Positions 12,185 through 34,100 of a stretch of 64,000 bases of DNA are shown here, piece after piece. Location of the stretch: NCBI GenBank assembly GCA_914767715.1, contig OU612068.1, positions 23,748,001 to 23,812,000 of the forward strand, written 5' to 3'. The notes beneath the pieces are model-generated. The model did not search any database and was not told where the DNA came from. It was given only the letters and a program-made list of their open reading frames with translations. Numbering within the stretch: position 1 is the first letter of the stretch; every line of letters starts with the position of its first letter. This DNA comes from Membranipora membranacea (taxonomy: Eukaryota; Bryozoa; Gymnolaemata; Cheilostomatida; Membraniporidae). A program made the position numbers and the translations under genes.

Positions 12185-12276
12185 CGCTGAATAGCTCAGT
12201 GTGTAGAGCGGCTGCTTTGTAATCCCTGATTAACAGATTGTTGTGGGTTCGAATCCCGTCATGGTCGGTTTTTTTT
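12185..12276 (+). ncRNA. tRNA-like sequence with Pol III boxes (pseudo-tRNA or SINE head)
   Basis: An A box (TAGCTCAGTGTG, 12192-12203), a perfect B box (GGTTCGAATCC, 12246-12256) and a T-run (12269-12276) that would end Pol III transcription. The T arm and D arm can form, but I cannot pair the acceptor or anticodon stems, so it is unlikely to be a working tRNA. A tRNA-derived SINE head or decayed tRNA is more likely. Confidence 0.5.
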
Positions 12277-12424
12277 AAAATGGGTGTTTTATAACTGGAG
12301 CATTTTTACCGTAATCTTCTACTGCTATTGAGTTGTTTTCTGAAAGTACCCAACAGCTCAGTGAGCTATTGAAATACCTCTCTGCTTGCACTATTTTGCT
12401 ACCGATATGCAAAAATTTCCGTGG

Positions 12425-12455
12425 TGGGAGGGCGCTTAAGCGCCCCTCCCACACC
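12425..12455. repeat. GC-rich hairpin in AT-rich DNA
   Basis: GTGGGAGGGCGC, TTAA, then the complementary GCGCCCCTCCCAC, with one extra C. It sits in an unusually GC-rich island of about 65 bp, downstream of the tRNA-like sequence. Confidence 0.55.
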
Positions 12456-13962
12456 CTCCCCGCCACGCCTACGGCCTGCGCCCGATCGTTATGCTCATCT
12501 CTAAAAAGTCAGTGAGTGAAATTTTTTAGAATATACGCCCCTGGACCAAGGACCTGTCTCTTACTCCTTGGTCTCATCTTGGCTGTACTATTGCCCTGAT
12601 AATACATAAACAATTAAATAAAATGCCAATAAAAATCAGGACATGGTCATCCAATAATCACTCCCTGTTGTTGACAATTCATTCAAAGATCCTTTTTATA
12701 AATTCATCTGAGAATGTAAGCATCAGTTTAATTAAGTTGTTGATTGCATTACTCCTAGTCCATTCGCCATGGCATATCTTTCAGCACTTGAAGACCTCTC
12801 TAACAGGGTGAAAACATTCACAAAATTAAATTTATGGCAACCTAGCTAAGAATTGTTGAATTCACTGGCTTGAAATAATATGAAATGATAACAAGATAAC
12901 AACAGAAGTGTCGCCTAAATCCATTCTTGAGCGGAATTAGTATCAGGCAAATTTTTTTCCAAGAGCAATAATGGCAAAGGTTGAGATGAAATGGAAACTT
13001 TCTTTCCACTAACAATCAGTAGCCTTCTGTAGGATGAAAACCTAACTTCCACAGTACACACTCTGATAGCTAATCCGTCTGTTTCAATTAGTGTTTTTGT
13101 ACATTGTTTGTAATACACAATGGAAGGAGAGGCAAGCCCATTAGTTGAGGTAAAATCAAGGAGCACAGTTTTTAGGTTTTATTGATTTTCTCTCAGCGCC
13201 TTGATACAGTGAGGTAAAACTATCAATAAGAAACAACACTATTCTGTTTGATCTCTTTGTTTTCTTTTGCACATCTTATTTATCTTAGCAAAAACAGAAA
13301 TTAAGTCGTAATCGATAAGTCACCAAATTACTTTATTATGGTCATGTACTGATGCAAAAGGCCAAACAACTAGTATTATTGGTCTCTGTCCGATAATTAA
13401 CAGCACAATTCATTCCGCTATTTTCATCCGAATAGTGATTTGTTGCTCTATTTTTGGAGTTTCTGTCACATCCTGTAGCTATAAGAGAGGATTAAGTTGG
13501 TCGTTCCGAGACCCAAGACCAAGGTATAGACTGTGTCTACGTTGTTTATGGTAAGCAATTTTGTAAGCATGACAACATATTCGACGTGCAAATGGTGGTT
13601 TGCACTCACACCACCAGCGCAGCTTTTGGATTTCTATCTGTGTGTATATAAAACCACTGATGAAACATTCGGCTATCATTGTTGAGACCGCGGACAAACG
13701 AATTAATATCTTCCTGGGTCATTATTATCCGATTATCCAGTGAAAGCTATCACTGATATAATAAGTCCTTATCAGTACGTAAATGTTGAAATTCTAGCTA
13801 TGTACACATTTGTGACAATTGTTTTGGTTTGACTATAACAATCTTGATATTGTGTGTAGGGACAGGGCGATGATGGATCTGAAATAGAAACAGTTCAAGA
13901 GAGGATAGACAAAAGTCGGAACTACTTTGAGGCACATAAAACGTGCTCGATGTCGGATCGAC

Positions 13963-23033
<9,071 letters not shown>

Positions 23034-23410
23034 TATCTACTTCACCTAAACGCTATTAGGTTCAGTGGTTTTTTCTTTTATACTTCCAACAGAACAATTG
23101 GTTGGTATGGGACGATGGATAGAAATGTTATGAAGCAAAACGATGCCCTGTCATATGGGATAAAAAGTGGGTTGAATAGCAAACAATGTGTATAACCTTT
23201 TTTGACGTCATAAGTGTTTCTTGTTTTGTCGCATTTAACAGGACACGTTTACAACCTATTAACTTATATGTTGAACCTTTCGAATCATACAAACTTCCCA
23301 TTACAGCTAAGGTTGTATACAGATATGGTTTCTCGTTACATTGGTAGTAGTCAGCACTTTTTGTATTTGTATAATCCAGGTCATTCAGAGTCAGTGAATG
23401 AGTGATGTTC

Positions 23411-23416
23411 AATAAA
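23411..23416 (+). terminator. Candidate poly(A) signal of the ZNRF3 homologue
   Basis: AATAAA, 378 bp after the stop codon, followed by an A-rich stretch. It is the first exact hexamer I see downstream of the stop. Confidence 0.5.
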
Positions 23417-23590
23417 TTAAAAAACAAAACAAATCAATTATCCACAACTTTTGATGGCTAATTAGCGGCCATGCTGAATTGAACAGGAGACAAATGATCA
23501 AAGGAGGGAGACTTTCCTCACTCAATAATGTGGTGTGATCATCTTGAAAATAAGAGAAAAAGGATCCAAGGAACTCAAAACAATCATCAG

Positions 23591-23596
23591 TTTATT
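23591..23596 (-). terminator. Candidate poly(A) signal of CCDC157
   Basis: TTTATT on the plus strand is AATAAA on the gene strand, 226 bp after the CCDC157 stop. Confidence 0.45.
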
Positions 23597-23821
23597 GGTG
23601 CATATACCTAATCAGTAATAATTGTAAGACTGGACGGAGAAATGAAAGAGAGATTAAATAGCTGGATGATTATTTCAGATAGAAAAAAAAAATCATATTT
23701 CTTTATGAAGATTAACTAATTAGGAGCCTTATTCTTCATACAAATGACTGACTGCTTAAATTTAGAAAAACATAATCCATGTGCACCTACTGTCAAAGTA
23801 TAGAATCATCATTAGTAGTTT

Positions 23822-26800
23822 TTACCTGCGGGCGCAGTAAGATCTATGTATCTCTAAATCAGCTAACGAGTGGTAGAGCTTGTCACAGTTCGGACAGCAG
23901 AAGCTTTTTGACCCGACTTCTTGGTTTCCGGCTACAAAGGGAGAAAACAATTGTGTTGCAAATTGCGATATCAACTTTTAGATAGTATTGCCTGAAGCTT
24001 TCTGAGCTGTGGTCTGGTCTGACTCGAAATCAAAGTGGTGTAATTTTCATTGTTGATCGTCTTTTCACTTGGAATTACCAGAAGGACCAGGTCAAGTCAT
24101 TGATTAATTTTCTTTAGAGTTTAGAATTTGCATAAAGGGTTACTAGAGTGTACATGAGAACAGGCTTCTTAGAGATGGAATCGATATGGTATTTGTCCTC
24201 ACCTCTTTGTGGTGGATTTCGGTTGGCTCCAGATTCCAGTAGACCAGCTTTTTTCAGTTTCATATACGCATCTATACCACTGTTCTGTTGGGAGATTTTG
24301 GCAGATCTTGGCCGGGCCTTGCCTTGTTGTGATGGTGGTCTGCCAACAGTGAAATCTCCTCCTAAAAAACAAAACCGGTGGTAATTCAAAATCAAAAACG
24401 ATTTGCCTATGCAAATATTACATACATCTTTCTATACGAACTCAAAAAACAAAGATCTAGAAAGAAAACAAAGAAGGTTTATAATGACCAAAAAAAACAC
24501 GTAACTATCGAGATTGGTTAGGTTTCATTCAATTTATAAATGCTTATTTTTTGACACAATTTATCATGAGCATGGCACCTCACTAAGGTTTCTTGGCTGT
24601 TATTGCTGAGTATGGGTCATTGACTCTAATACCGTAATATTACTCACCTGGGATAGAGTGATGCTCCTGGTCTGGTACACTATCACCTCGATTCCACAGG
24701 GCCGTTGGCTCCATTGGTCCAACCTGCAACAAAATTATCGGTCATCAAATCACAGAAAAATCCTTACCAAGGCTTCCAGCAATCAATCAAAAAATATTCA
24801 CCTCTTTGACATAATCCTTGTGCTGTAGGATTTTTCTTTTTCTTTCTATACACATGGTCTAATTTGCGATTGAGAACATCAATAACGAAACTTTGGTTTA
24901 TCTATGTGCAAATCGACGATGTTCGCCCAAGGAGTTGTCCTCACAGCAATACAGGTAAAGTAATTCCACATAACAAAATGTTAATGTTACTCATCAGATT
25001 AAAACCATGCCCACATAGTAATCAAGTAAATAACTCACAGATTTGAAGTGGTTCTGCGTTTCCTCTTCCTCCCGATATGTTGGAGGTTTACCAGATAGTG
25101 GTCTCTCGTAGGCAGCTGGCCTGGTTCCCATCAGCTTATTCAGTGTTTTCTTCATAGTCGCAGTCTGAGATGACAAAAGGTCTATTCTAATCTCATTAGC
25201 CTGCACTTGATTCGACATATCCTGAACTATATCACCTGTGCCTGTGAAATCAGAGTCTAATGATATATATAAATATATTATATAACATAAAGAGAAAACT
25301 CTTTCTGTATGACAATTTATCCCTCTTGTATTATAATATATGTATTTGATGGTTCATAACCAATTTCAAATCACTGTATCTCAGCGTGCAGACTGTACCA
25401 CACAGCCCAGTAGTCAGGGAGTCACAGTGGTATTAGTAATTTCGGGATGAATATCTGTACTTGAGAGAACAGAGAGGCAGGGGGCGCTACACAGCTGAGC
25501 TACTTCCGGCAACCTCACGAATACTAAAAACAGCAGAGTTTGTGTCTGATCAATCGATTGATTGCGTCAAAACCGCAACCTTTACCAAAAAGACTATTGT
25601 TTAAAAGAAAACACCAAACATACCAGCCATATTAACGTTGACAGGGCCGTTGAGATCTGGGTATTCCACCATTAACCTCTCTCGCTCCTTCATTGATGTC
25701 ACATCCTGTTCTAGGTTAGTCACTGTCTGCTCAAGTGAAGTTATCTGCTCTCGTAGTTGAGATTTTTCTGATTCAATTTTCTCCACAACCGACTTAAACA
25801 ACAAAGCATTATGCTCATCACGAAAGTCAATTTTAGTCCTTATGCACTTCAATGTTGCTTGATATAAATCAAATTGAGATACTTACTGCCCTTCAATATT
25901 ACCCTGACAGCTCAAGCAATTATGATGTGAGTAGGGAATGAAGTTTTCTTAGTGCCAACCATGCACACTATCGCTCAAATCTTGTATCAGCATGAACAAC
26001 ACAACCTTGGCAAGAAATATAATTAAATTTGGAAAGATCTCATGACATAACAATGTGATGGGACTAGATAGCTATGACTAAGGCCGAATATATACCTGTG
26101 TTTTCTGATGTTTTTTTGCCTCAGCCAATGAAGACTCAAGTTGTTCTTTCTCATCCATAAGAGCAGACAACTCAGACTGTAAGGTGTTATTCTCATCATC
26201 CATCTCATCAATTCTTCTCACAAGTGAATCATACTTAGACTGCAAGGACTGAAGTAAAGAGAAGAGATTGTTCAAATTTTGGAGCCCAGCTAAATGTTGT
26301 TTGAATGAAATAACTAAAAAGATACTTTGGTTTTTAAAAAAGTAGTAACAAAATAGGCTGCCACTTGCCGTTGAGGATAACTAAGAAATCTTCAGACATT
26401 TCCAAGACAATACAATAATAAAGTACAGGTTCATGAAAGGTTAGGATAGTCATCGATGGAATTTGCTGGTATCTACTTAAAATTCACAGCATTTCACAAC
26501 ATGTTCCGAGATAATTTGTAGGTTTGCAATGACACGCTTGTTCAGCACATCAGTCTGTTGATTTTGTAAGAAATGTATTGGCCAAAAAACTTTTTGCACA
26601 TCTCTTTATAATGATCATAACAAACTATTACAATACCTCAGTTCTCTTTGTGAGATTTTTAGTAATTGCTTTCTCCTGGCTGTGTTGAGTTTCTGTCTCA
26701 AGGAGCTGATCTTTAGTGGAGGACATTTCTTGTTCCAGGCTGGCCAGTATTGACTCCAGTCTCTTCACTTCACTGTTATTAGTTTTAGAGTCTTCTAGAT

Positions 26801-29800
26801 CTATCATCAATTGCTTTTTGACATCATCTGGAACGGGAGAAATAAACTACACATAATCAATGTAAAAAAGCTAAATAGGGAACAAGTTAAGATTTGTCTA
26901 TGTGCAGCTTCTCACAAGCTTAAAATATAGCATGTGCACTTTACAGTTGGGGTTTGTTACACTGCTCAGAAATCTACACTTACACATGCAGATGGAGTAA
27001 GGAAAGAGTCTGTTTCTAAAGTTGGGCACAGACTCTTGGAATTTATGTTTCATTTTCAGTGTACAATAAGGGAGTATGACTTGTAGGCAATTTTACAACA
27101 ATGTGCATTTATTTACCAGACTGTATCCAAAAAGTGAATCCTTTTATCCCTAAAAACGAGGGAATTCAAACAACTATGATGAATCCTTACATCAGGTTAG
27201 ATCTATACTGTCCATAAATGGGCGCCAGAGAGGGGAAAAGAGTAAGGGATTGCTGCAGCCGGTAGAAGGAGTGCTTTCAGTAGAGGGGACGCAACCCCAA
27301 AATGCAGGCAGCATGTATCCATTTCTATTCAGATCCTAGCGAAGCGTCTAAACCAGAACATGTCATCAGGGATCTAGCCATACAAAACCTCAAAAACAGT
27401 ATCTGTTGCATTTGTTACTCACCCAGCTCCTGATATTTACTCCTCTGTAACTCCAGATCACACTGAGCCTCCTTCAGTCTGCTCTCCAGCTGCTCTTTAC
27501 CCTCCTGGAGTTGTTTTCTCTGATTTTCCAGTTCAGATTTGACCTCTTCATGCGAGCTGGTGAGATCTTCAACCTATAAAGAAATGTTTAAATTCAGTTC
27601 AGTTCAAAGTACTTTTAATTGGTTATAAACCAAGGTGTTCAAGACACTTATTAATTGATTAATGAGGTTGTGGAACAATTCCTATACATCAGAAGTTTTT
27701 CCACAGGAAAATTCACTGATTTAGTTATTGAGACTCCTACCTAACTTATCTACCTAACAACCTAGGTCATCAGCGCACAGGCATCGGGCTCTTTGTGCCT
27801 ACTATTATTCAATAATTTTAAAACGTTATCTAGTAAACCATGGGTATTTAGAACTGAGAAGTGTTGAACTGAGACGAGGAAGACTTTTGTTTACTGGCTT
27901 CTCATGAAATATCTTCTTAAAATTTGCTCGAGCCAGTGTTATAATTCAATTAATAATAGACAAACAAACATAATCGAGGAGCATTTGCACATTTTGCTTG
28001 TTTGAAATCACATACTTTAATTACATGTTGCCTCTCTAGTACACGTTGCGTCTCTTTCTCAAGCTCCACATCTCTCTGACACTCCCCGACTCTTTTCTCC
28101 AGTTTTCTGCAGCTAGTTATAGTACTGGATAACTCTTCTTTTAATGGATTAATAGTGTTCATCAGGTCCTCCAGATGCTACAACAGTTAAAGTGACAGTC
28201 CTACTAGGCCATGTTTGGTATGGTTTTAAAGATCTCAGACTGAAAAGTCATCAGGGCATATGAAATAAAACAGTCTGTGAACCTGATTGCAGTAAAAATG
28301 CTGCAAAGTCTGAAAATTGAGATCATAGTGCATCATAGTGATTAATTGCCTCCCCCTGACCACTATGATCCACTATGACCCTTGCTTAAAAAATTGAAAA
28401 AAAGCCAATTGCTATTTTCCACAATTCTCATTTTTTAATTTTTTTTATTTGCCCTACGAACTCACAATATTTGATTTACTGGGGTAACATATTAACTTTT
28501 TTAATAGGACTGTCACTTTAACATTTTTGAGTAGGTCTTCACAAACAGTTTATCTGTTGTAGAATGTCACGTGACGTTTTCTGCTTTCCATTTTTTATTT
28601 AAATTCCTCTAGATTTTGGAATCAGTGAAGCAAAAAATGTCTCTACACAAAAATACAGAAGCTCAATTCTAATAGCAGAACTATACAGGTTATCACTGCT
28701 CCTCGCTGCAAAACATTGTTTGAAGGTACTACTACAGAGCGCAACTAATTTGGGAATTACAAAAAAGACTGATTCTAATACCACAAATCTTCTGAGATCA
28801 GTACAGCAGCATGAGGGTTAGTTAGTCTGCGGTAGTGTGAAGCTCTCAACTATCAATCCCTGGTTTGGTGCGGTTGAATATCAAAACTAACTATAGCTGT
28901 TGATGCAGTCATGCCATTTAACTCCTAGCTCAAACTAAATGAACTGAATATTATGAAATTACAATGGATCACAACGGATATACTGTTACCATGTAATAAG
29001 CAATAGTTAGGTCCATGGTAGATACTAAGTAACAGGGTCTAACCTTATTCACACGATCTAGATCTTTGTTTTGTTCCACACTCCACCTGTTCAGGTCATT
29101 AGCAGAGTACCATTCTATCCCCTTCAGCTGCTTTCTGTACTTAGCCACTGAGGAAGGTAGGCCCTGAGTCTTACACAGATTACTCATACAGTCTGCTACT
29201 GATCTAAAACTGTTCTGTACCCTCAAGCATGATTCACAGGGTACGAAGGCAGTCTCTAGTGTCTGCGAAGACTTGTTGCTGTTATCTTTAGCGATACCAA
29301 CTTCTACGTTGGCTGGAGAGATCGGAGGTAACACTGAACCGTTGGTAAATATGTGAGATTGTACTGAGGCAGGTACAGCAGTCACACCTTGATGATACTG
29401 AGACAGTTCATCCTGGAGCTGCTGATTGAATGCTTGTAATTCTTTGATCTTGCGTATGTGTGACTTTCCCTGCAAGGGAAGAGGTGAGGATAAAGGAGAA
29501 TGCAAGACATGTAAGACTCAGGGTAACCAATATCAAGTTGTCACTTCATAATCTTTAAAAGAATTATGGAACAATACTACGGACTGTCAAAGTGACATGG
29601 CTAGCAATACAGCAATTTACTCACATACAAATGGGGATTGTAAGAAAGGCATCCCTAGAAGCTCATCGGCAAACTGGCATGGGTGTGCTTTGAGAACTTA
29701 CATCAGAATGGATCTGTTGATTGTTAGAGTGTAATTGTAGCATCTTCGCCCAGTATTTCTTTGTGACATTACCAATAGAAGTATTGTGATTATCGATAGC

Positions 29801-30429
29801 AGACTGAGCTCTAGCTCCGACAAACATCTGATCCATAAAGCGATTCGAGCATTGAATGAAGAACAGTAACCTGCAACATAGCCCAGCAAGGATTGATCAT
29901 GGTACATGAAGTATCAATGTGATTAAAGATCAGAGCTAAGAACAGACCCACACGCTACAAGCCGAAGTATAAACAGGCCTACAAAGCGCAGTGTTTCATC
30001 AATGAGTTGGTCCTATGTCCAGTAGGGTTAGTTGACCTCTTTGTGCGCTGCAAGAGTAAACGCTATTTAATTTATTAATGAGGATTTCTGAAAACTCATA
30101 GTAAGCTGCGACTCATTGAATGCTAGCCAAACTTGTTGAGATACAAATGTCTAATATTATTGATTGAGATGTACAACTCACCTGTCAATTACCAGCTCCA
30201 AAAGCAGCAGGTTTGATATTTTATTTTCCTCTATATAATCCTTGTCAAACTCACACATTTCAAGCAGATCAGGAATGTCAACATCTATAGCAGTTTTGTC
30301 TGGGTATTTCCAAGATGTGTAGCTAACCATGCCTAATCTTGATGTCACATTTCCAATCACACTGTGTAAGTCCTTGACATCATTGTTCAAGCTTTCCACA
30401 CAAAATTTGTTCCCCAACAGCTCAGTCAT
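23822..30429 (-). CDS. CCDC157: CCDC157 homologue, coiled-coil protein, 12 exons
   Basis: Exons in gene order: 30182-30429, 29702-29870, 29044-29469, 28016-28177, 27423-27573, 26637-26827, 26096-26248, 25624-25792, 25039-25241, 24648-24723, 24203-24361, 23822-23931; phases close, 738 aa, close to the human length of about 750. The N-terminus is diagnostic: a start of the form M..LLG....ESL, then SWK.PD and a LLELVIDRLL run, as in vertebrate CCDC157. Residues about 160-590 are mostly Glu/Lys/Gln-rich coiled coil with a Ser/Pro interruption. The family is linked to Golgi/acrosome and sperm function in mammals; that role is only assumed here. The C-terminus carries a C2HC motif (C715, C718, H731, C735) that I do not recall from vertebrate CCDC157. 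It is encoded by a separate last exon with a strong acceptor and correct phase. Exon 8's acceptor was picked among several by its pyrimidine tract. Confidence 0.9.
28191..28517. mobile_element. 327-bp MITE with TTAA target duplication (piggyBac-like)
   Basis: Perfect 13-bp inverted termini AGTGACAGTCCTA/TAGGACTGTCACT, flanked on both sides by TTAA (28187-28190, 28518-28521). No coding capacity. It sits in intron 3 of CCDC157, only 13 bp upstream of the acceptor of exon 4. Confidence 0.85.
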
Positions 30430-31142
30430 TTTTATACAACTATATTTCAACTATTAAATGCCACAAGGCTGTAACTCATCTTCATTTGTAAACAACTTGT
30501 GTTGAAACAGGAATTTTGTTTACATTGGATTCAAGGGAGAAACAATTTCAAACCTCCTTTACCAATGAGGAAGGAATTACTAGCTAATGAAATCGCGACA
30601 TCATTTAGAAGAGGACACAACTGCTAACTTATCTGAACAGGGTGATTAAAAATCATCATTATTTTGACTCACAAATGCCAAATTTAAGTAATGTCAGTAA
30701 TTTGTGTTTGTTCATTAAGATATCCTTGAGATTAAAAAACAGTCGAGATATTTCAACAATTCTACCTAATAGCAAAAGGCAGATCTGGGATAGAAAAAGG
30801 AAACTCTATGGATTTTCTCTGCTCTGTGCACAATTTCTTCTCTTGGATCATAACCAAACATTACAGTACAGTGTGTGTACTTGACATATATACTATTACT
30901 ATCAAACGAGACCGATATATATGGAAAAGACTTATTCCAATTTTCTATTGTTATATACATCATTGCTATATCACAATAACACTACCATAATTATATGTGC
31001 ATCTGTGAAAACCAACTATAAAGTTACTACTCAAAAAAGCAATTGAGAATACAATCAAGGGCAATGGGAAAAAGAGAGGAGTCCTTTCAGTATTTATGTC
31101 AGAAAGAATAATTAGATATAATAAAGATTACCATGATTGCAA
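30430..31142. other. Spacer between CCDC157 and LIN37
   Basis: About 0.7 kb between two genes on the same strand. It must hold the CCDC157 promoter and the LIN37 3' UTR. I see no repeat, CpG-rich island or clear TATA box. The open frames here are short and unsupported. Confidence 0.5.
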
Positions 31143-34100
31143 CTACTTGGATGCGCTCTCATACATCTCCTTGATCAACGAATGGCTGGTTGCAAACCTC
31201 GCATCATAATCCTTCCCTGCTTTTCTCCAGCTACAACAACAGAATTGTGAAAATTACATGTTGGTAGGTAAATCATTCAAACACCTCTACCTGCCCTCAA
31301 ACTGTAATAAAATACTGTCAGACATGAGTTTGTAGTACCTTGTTATAAAAAAAAACACAACATAACATGAGAAGATGTGGTCAACATCAAGTTTCACAAT
31401 CATCAGTCAGTCTTTAATCGGGTACTCTAACAAAGTTTAGTTTGTAATCACTTGGGTAATAAGCGCATACAAAAATACTTACCAAAGAGCATAGCGCATC
31501 ATAATTTTCTGCAATTCCCACAGCAATCAGTTGGTGTTATACATTTTTATTTGGCAGAAAACAACAGTGAGGAGTTTGGCCTAAACCTTCTAGGAAATCC
31601 AGACTTATGGTCTAAAGGATAAAAGCAGAGCTGGGAGTAAAACAAACTGTAAATCTCACCTGGCTCTGACTCGTTTCCAGTGCGCTATGTGATTTATTAA
31701 TAACTGCTGGGCATCTTCTGGTTCCTGATAAAATACATCAGAGTAAAAAAATATGATCATTCATGATGAGAAGATTGTTCAATAAGTAGAAAGCACCGTA
31801 CAAAAACCAAATTAGATGCAGCCTATTGCCACATACTGTCTGACAAATTAATGGCTGACTTGCAGGAGCAATGTTGCTTTAACCTATTACAGAAGATAGA
31901 GAGAAACTATTCATCTGAGAAACAACTCAAAAACAGCAGGAAGGACAATGATTTATTTTGAATGATCAACAACTGCCAGCAGGGAGTTTGGGACTGAACT
32001 CCCTGCTGCCAGAACATAAACAGGATTAACATCTTGGTAAGGAAGTTGTCTGCCATTGGGTAGAAGGGAAACAACTTTGAACAGGTAAAGGAAACCTGGT
32101 ACAGTGTAAGCTGGTTAATTCAAACTTTATAATTCAAAACTCCTGGTAATTCATACAAGGAAATTTGGTCCCTTCAGCCAGATCTCAATGCATTCTAATG
32201 TCACTTAATTCAAACTTTGCTTAAATAGAACAAATTTTGGTGGTCCCCTGAGGTTTGAATTAAGTGAACTGCACTGTATTTTCAAAATAATGTTAACTTA
32301 CAGCGTGAATATCCAGCGGTTTATCGTTACTCTTGATCGGATCAGGGATTCTGAGTTTAAATAAATCTTCATCTGGGGAGACCATGTATGGAGCTGGAAA
32401 CTGTTCTTCACCGCCTCTCTGTAAGTAAATATGACAACATCATACATGACATATATGGCATAGAGGGCTTTATTTCATGATCAAAGAAAGAATTCATTAC
32501 TGATCTTCAAAAAATATGAAACAAATGTTTATAATGTCTGTCTTATTGACAAGGCTTAATTTTACCAAGTTCCGTTTTTATCAGTTATGATTAATATACC
32601 AGAATATTCAATAATCAAAAATGTCATAATCAAATCAAATATTTGAGTACTTTTTGGACATTATCCTGAATCAAGACACAGACAGGATATTAACAGAATA
32701 CTATCACTTCCACAAACAGAAGTGATCATCATGGCTACAAACCTCATTCAAGCTCATTTCCACAAGAAGTTGGTAGCCTGTATACAACCCCAGTGACGAC
32801 ACAAGGCGAATTATTGTATCTCACTTCCACAGGAAAGCAATCATCATTAATACCGACACAGACAGGGACCTATTATTTTGAACACATGCCACAGAGCAAT
32901 GCATTTTAAAGTTTGGCTAAAAGTACTGACAAAATTATGTGAAATTTCAATAGTGCAAAATACCAAATTTCCTCTTGGTAGTGAACTGACCAGCTCAGGT
33001 GCGAGAGGAGGCTGTTCTATGAACTGGTCGTTAGCTGTATTCCTCATCCATGACCTGGCGATGGGATATAGAGATGTCAACTCATCATATGGAGACAAAT
33101 CCACACTTCTGTCAAATAACTTCACTATGTATGCGCCTGAAAGAAGAATGATATATTAACTTTTTTATAAATATACAGAAGACTGGTTTATAAAAAAAAG
33201 GACAGTGTAAACAGTCGTTTAATTTTAGATACCATTAGGAGTTCTCAGCTATTGTTTACTCTTCACCCTTTTACATCTATAGATAAAAGGAGAAAAAAAT
33301 AAAGCCTATTCAGCCTAGGCAAGCATATGAATATTCTTTTTAAAAGCTTACTTATTCGTTCTAATAATAAATGCCCATCTGGTGTCGGATGTTGCTCATC
33401 AAAATTTTGATATTATGTAGCAGGTGGGCGTACACATTGACGCAAACTTTTAGACAATAGTATATCACAATAAAACAGATTACTAACTTCCTGAGGCAGA
33501 GAGCGGTCGTTCTCCTCCTCGCTTTCTTCGCCTTCCAGGTCCTCTTTTACGCGGTGAATCTATACCATCTCTATTGAAGTGATTATTAAATGCTTATAAA
33601 CATTTATAAAATGTCTATAAAAAGCTGTTATGACCAAAATATACAGATACTAAAGCTGTTGTATACATGAACAGGACACAGCCGTGGGTATTTGGTGTCA
33701 GAAATTAGAACATTTTTTCGCCATAAGTGAATTGTTAAGATGGATAATCCACTCCGGGTCCGGGCTGTGACACCAATGTGACACACTGTAATATTGAATG
33801 CGGAGAACGGTTACTGGCCTCCTGCCCCCCAAGAACATATTAATATAGCCAGCTGTCACTGTAAACATTATGTAAACAAACTTCTTCCATGCAATACAGC
33901 GTATTGAATTAAATGTGGTGTAATCAATCTACCTAGTTAAGAGTTGTCTCAACTTAACATTTGTAATGAAGGACAACCCCTTAACAATGCTGATAGTTCC
34001 CTACATATACCATCAGTAGAGCTGTATGATTATATTTGCAAAAAGTAGTGTACATAGCATGAACACGTACTTCAGTTTTAAATTTGAAATTACTAATGCA

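Larger units (their letters stand above)
10629..13962. other. Intergenic region between the DEG/ENaC and ZNRF3 genes
   Basis: No supportable coding exon. It holds the 3' flank of the channel gene, a foldback element (11309-11823), a tRNA-like sequence with a T-run (12185-12276) and a GC-rich hairpin (12425-12455). From about 12550 to 13860 I see nothing recognisable. The last 100 bp or so probably form the 5' UTR of the ZNRF3 homologue. Confidence 0.55.
23034..23821. other. Shared 3' region of the convergent ZNRF3 and CCDC157 genes
   Basis: This holds the two 3' UTRs. Candidate poly(A) signals are AATAAA at 23411-23416 (+) for the ZNRF3 homologue and TTTATT at 23591-23596 (AATAAA on the minus strand) for CCDC157. 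If both are used, the transcripts end about 150-200 bp apart without overlapping. Confidence 0.55.

Noticed and set aside
12185-12268. Functional tRNA gene
   Set aside because: A and B boxes are good, but the acceptor and anticodon stems do not pair, so it is called only tRNA-like.
13479-13697. Minus-strand frame with several Cys before the ZNRF3 start
   Set aside because: The Cys spacing fits no zinc module and no neighbouring exon joins it in phase.
25384-25520. tRNA- or SINE-like region on the minus strand with an A-box-like TAGCTCAG
   Set aside because: I found no B box at a sensible distance, so a Pol III element cannot be supported.
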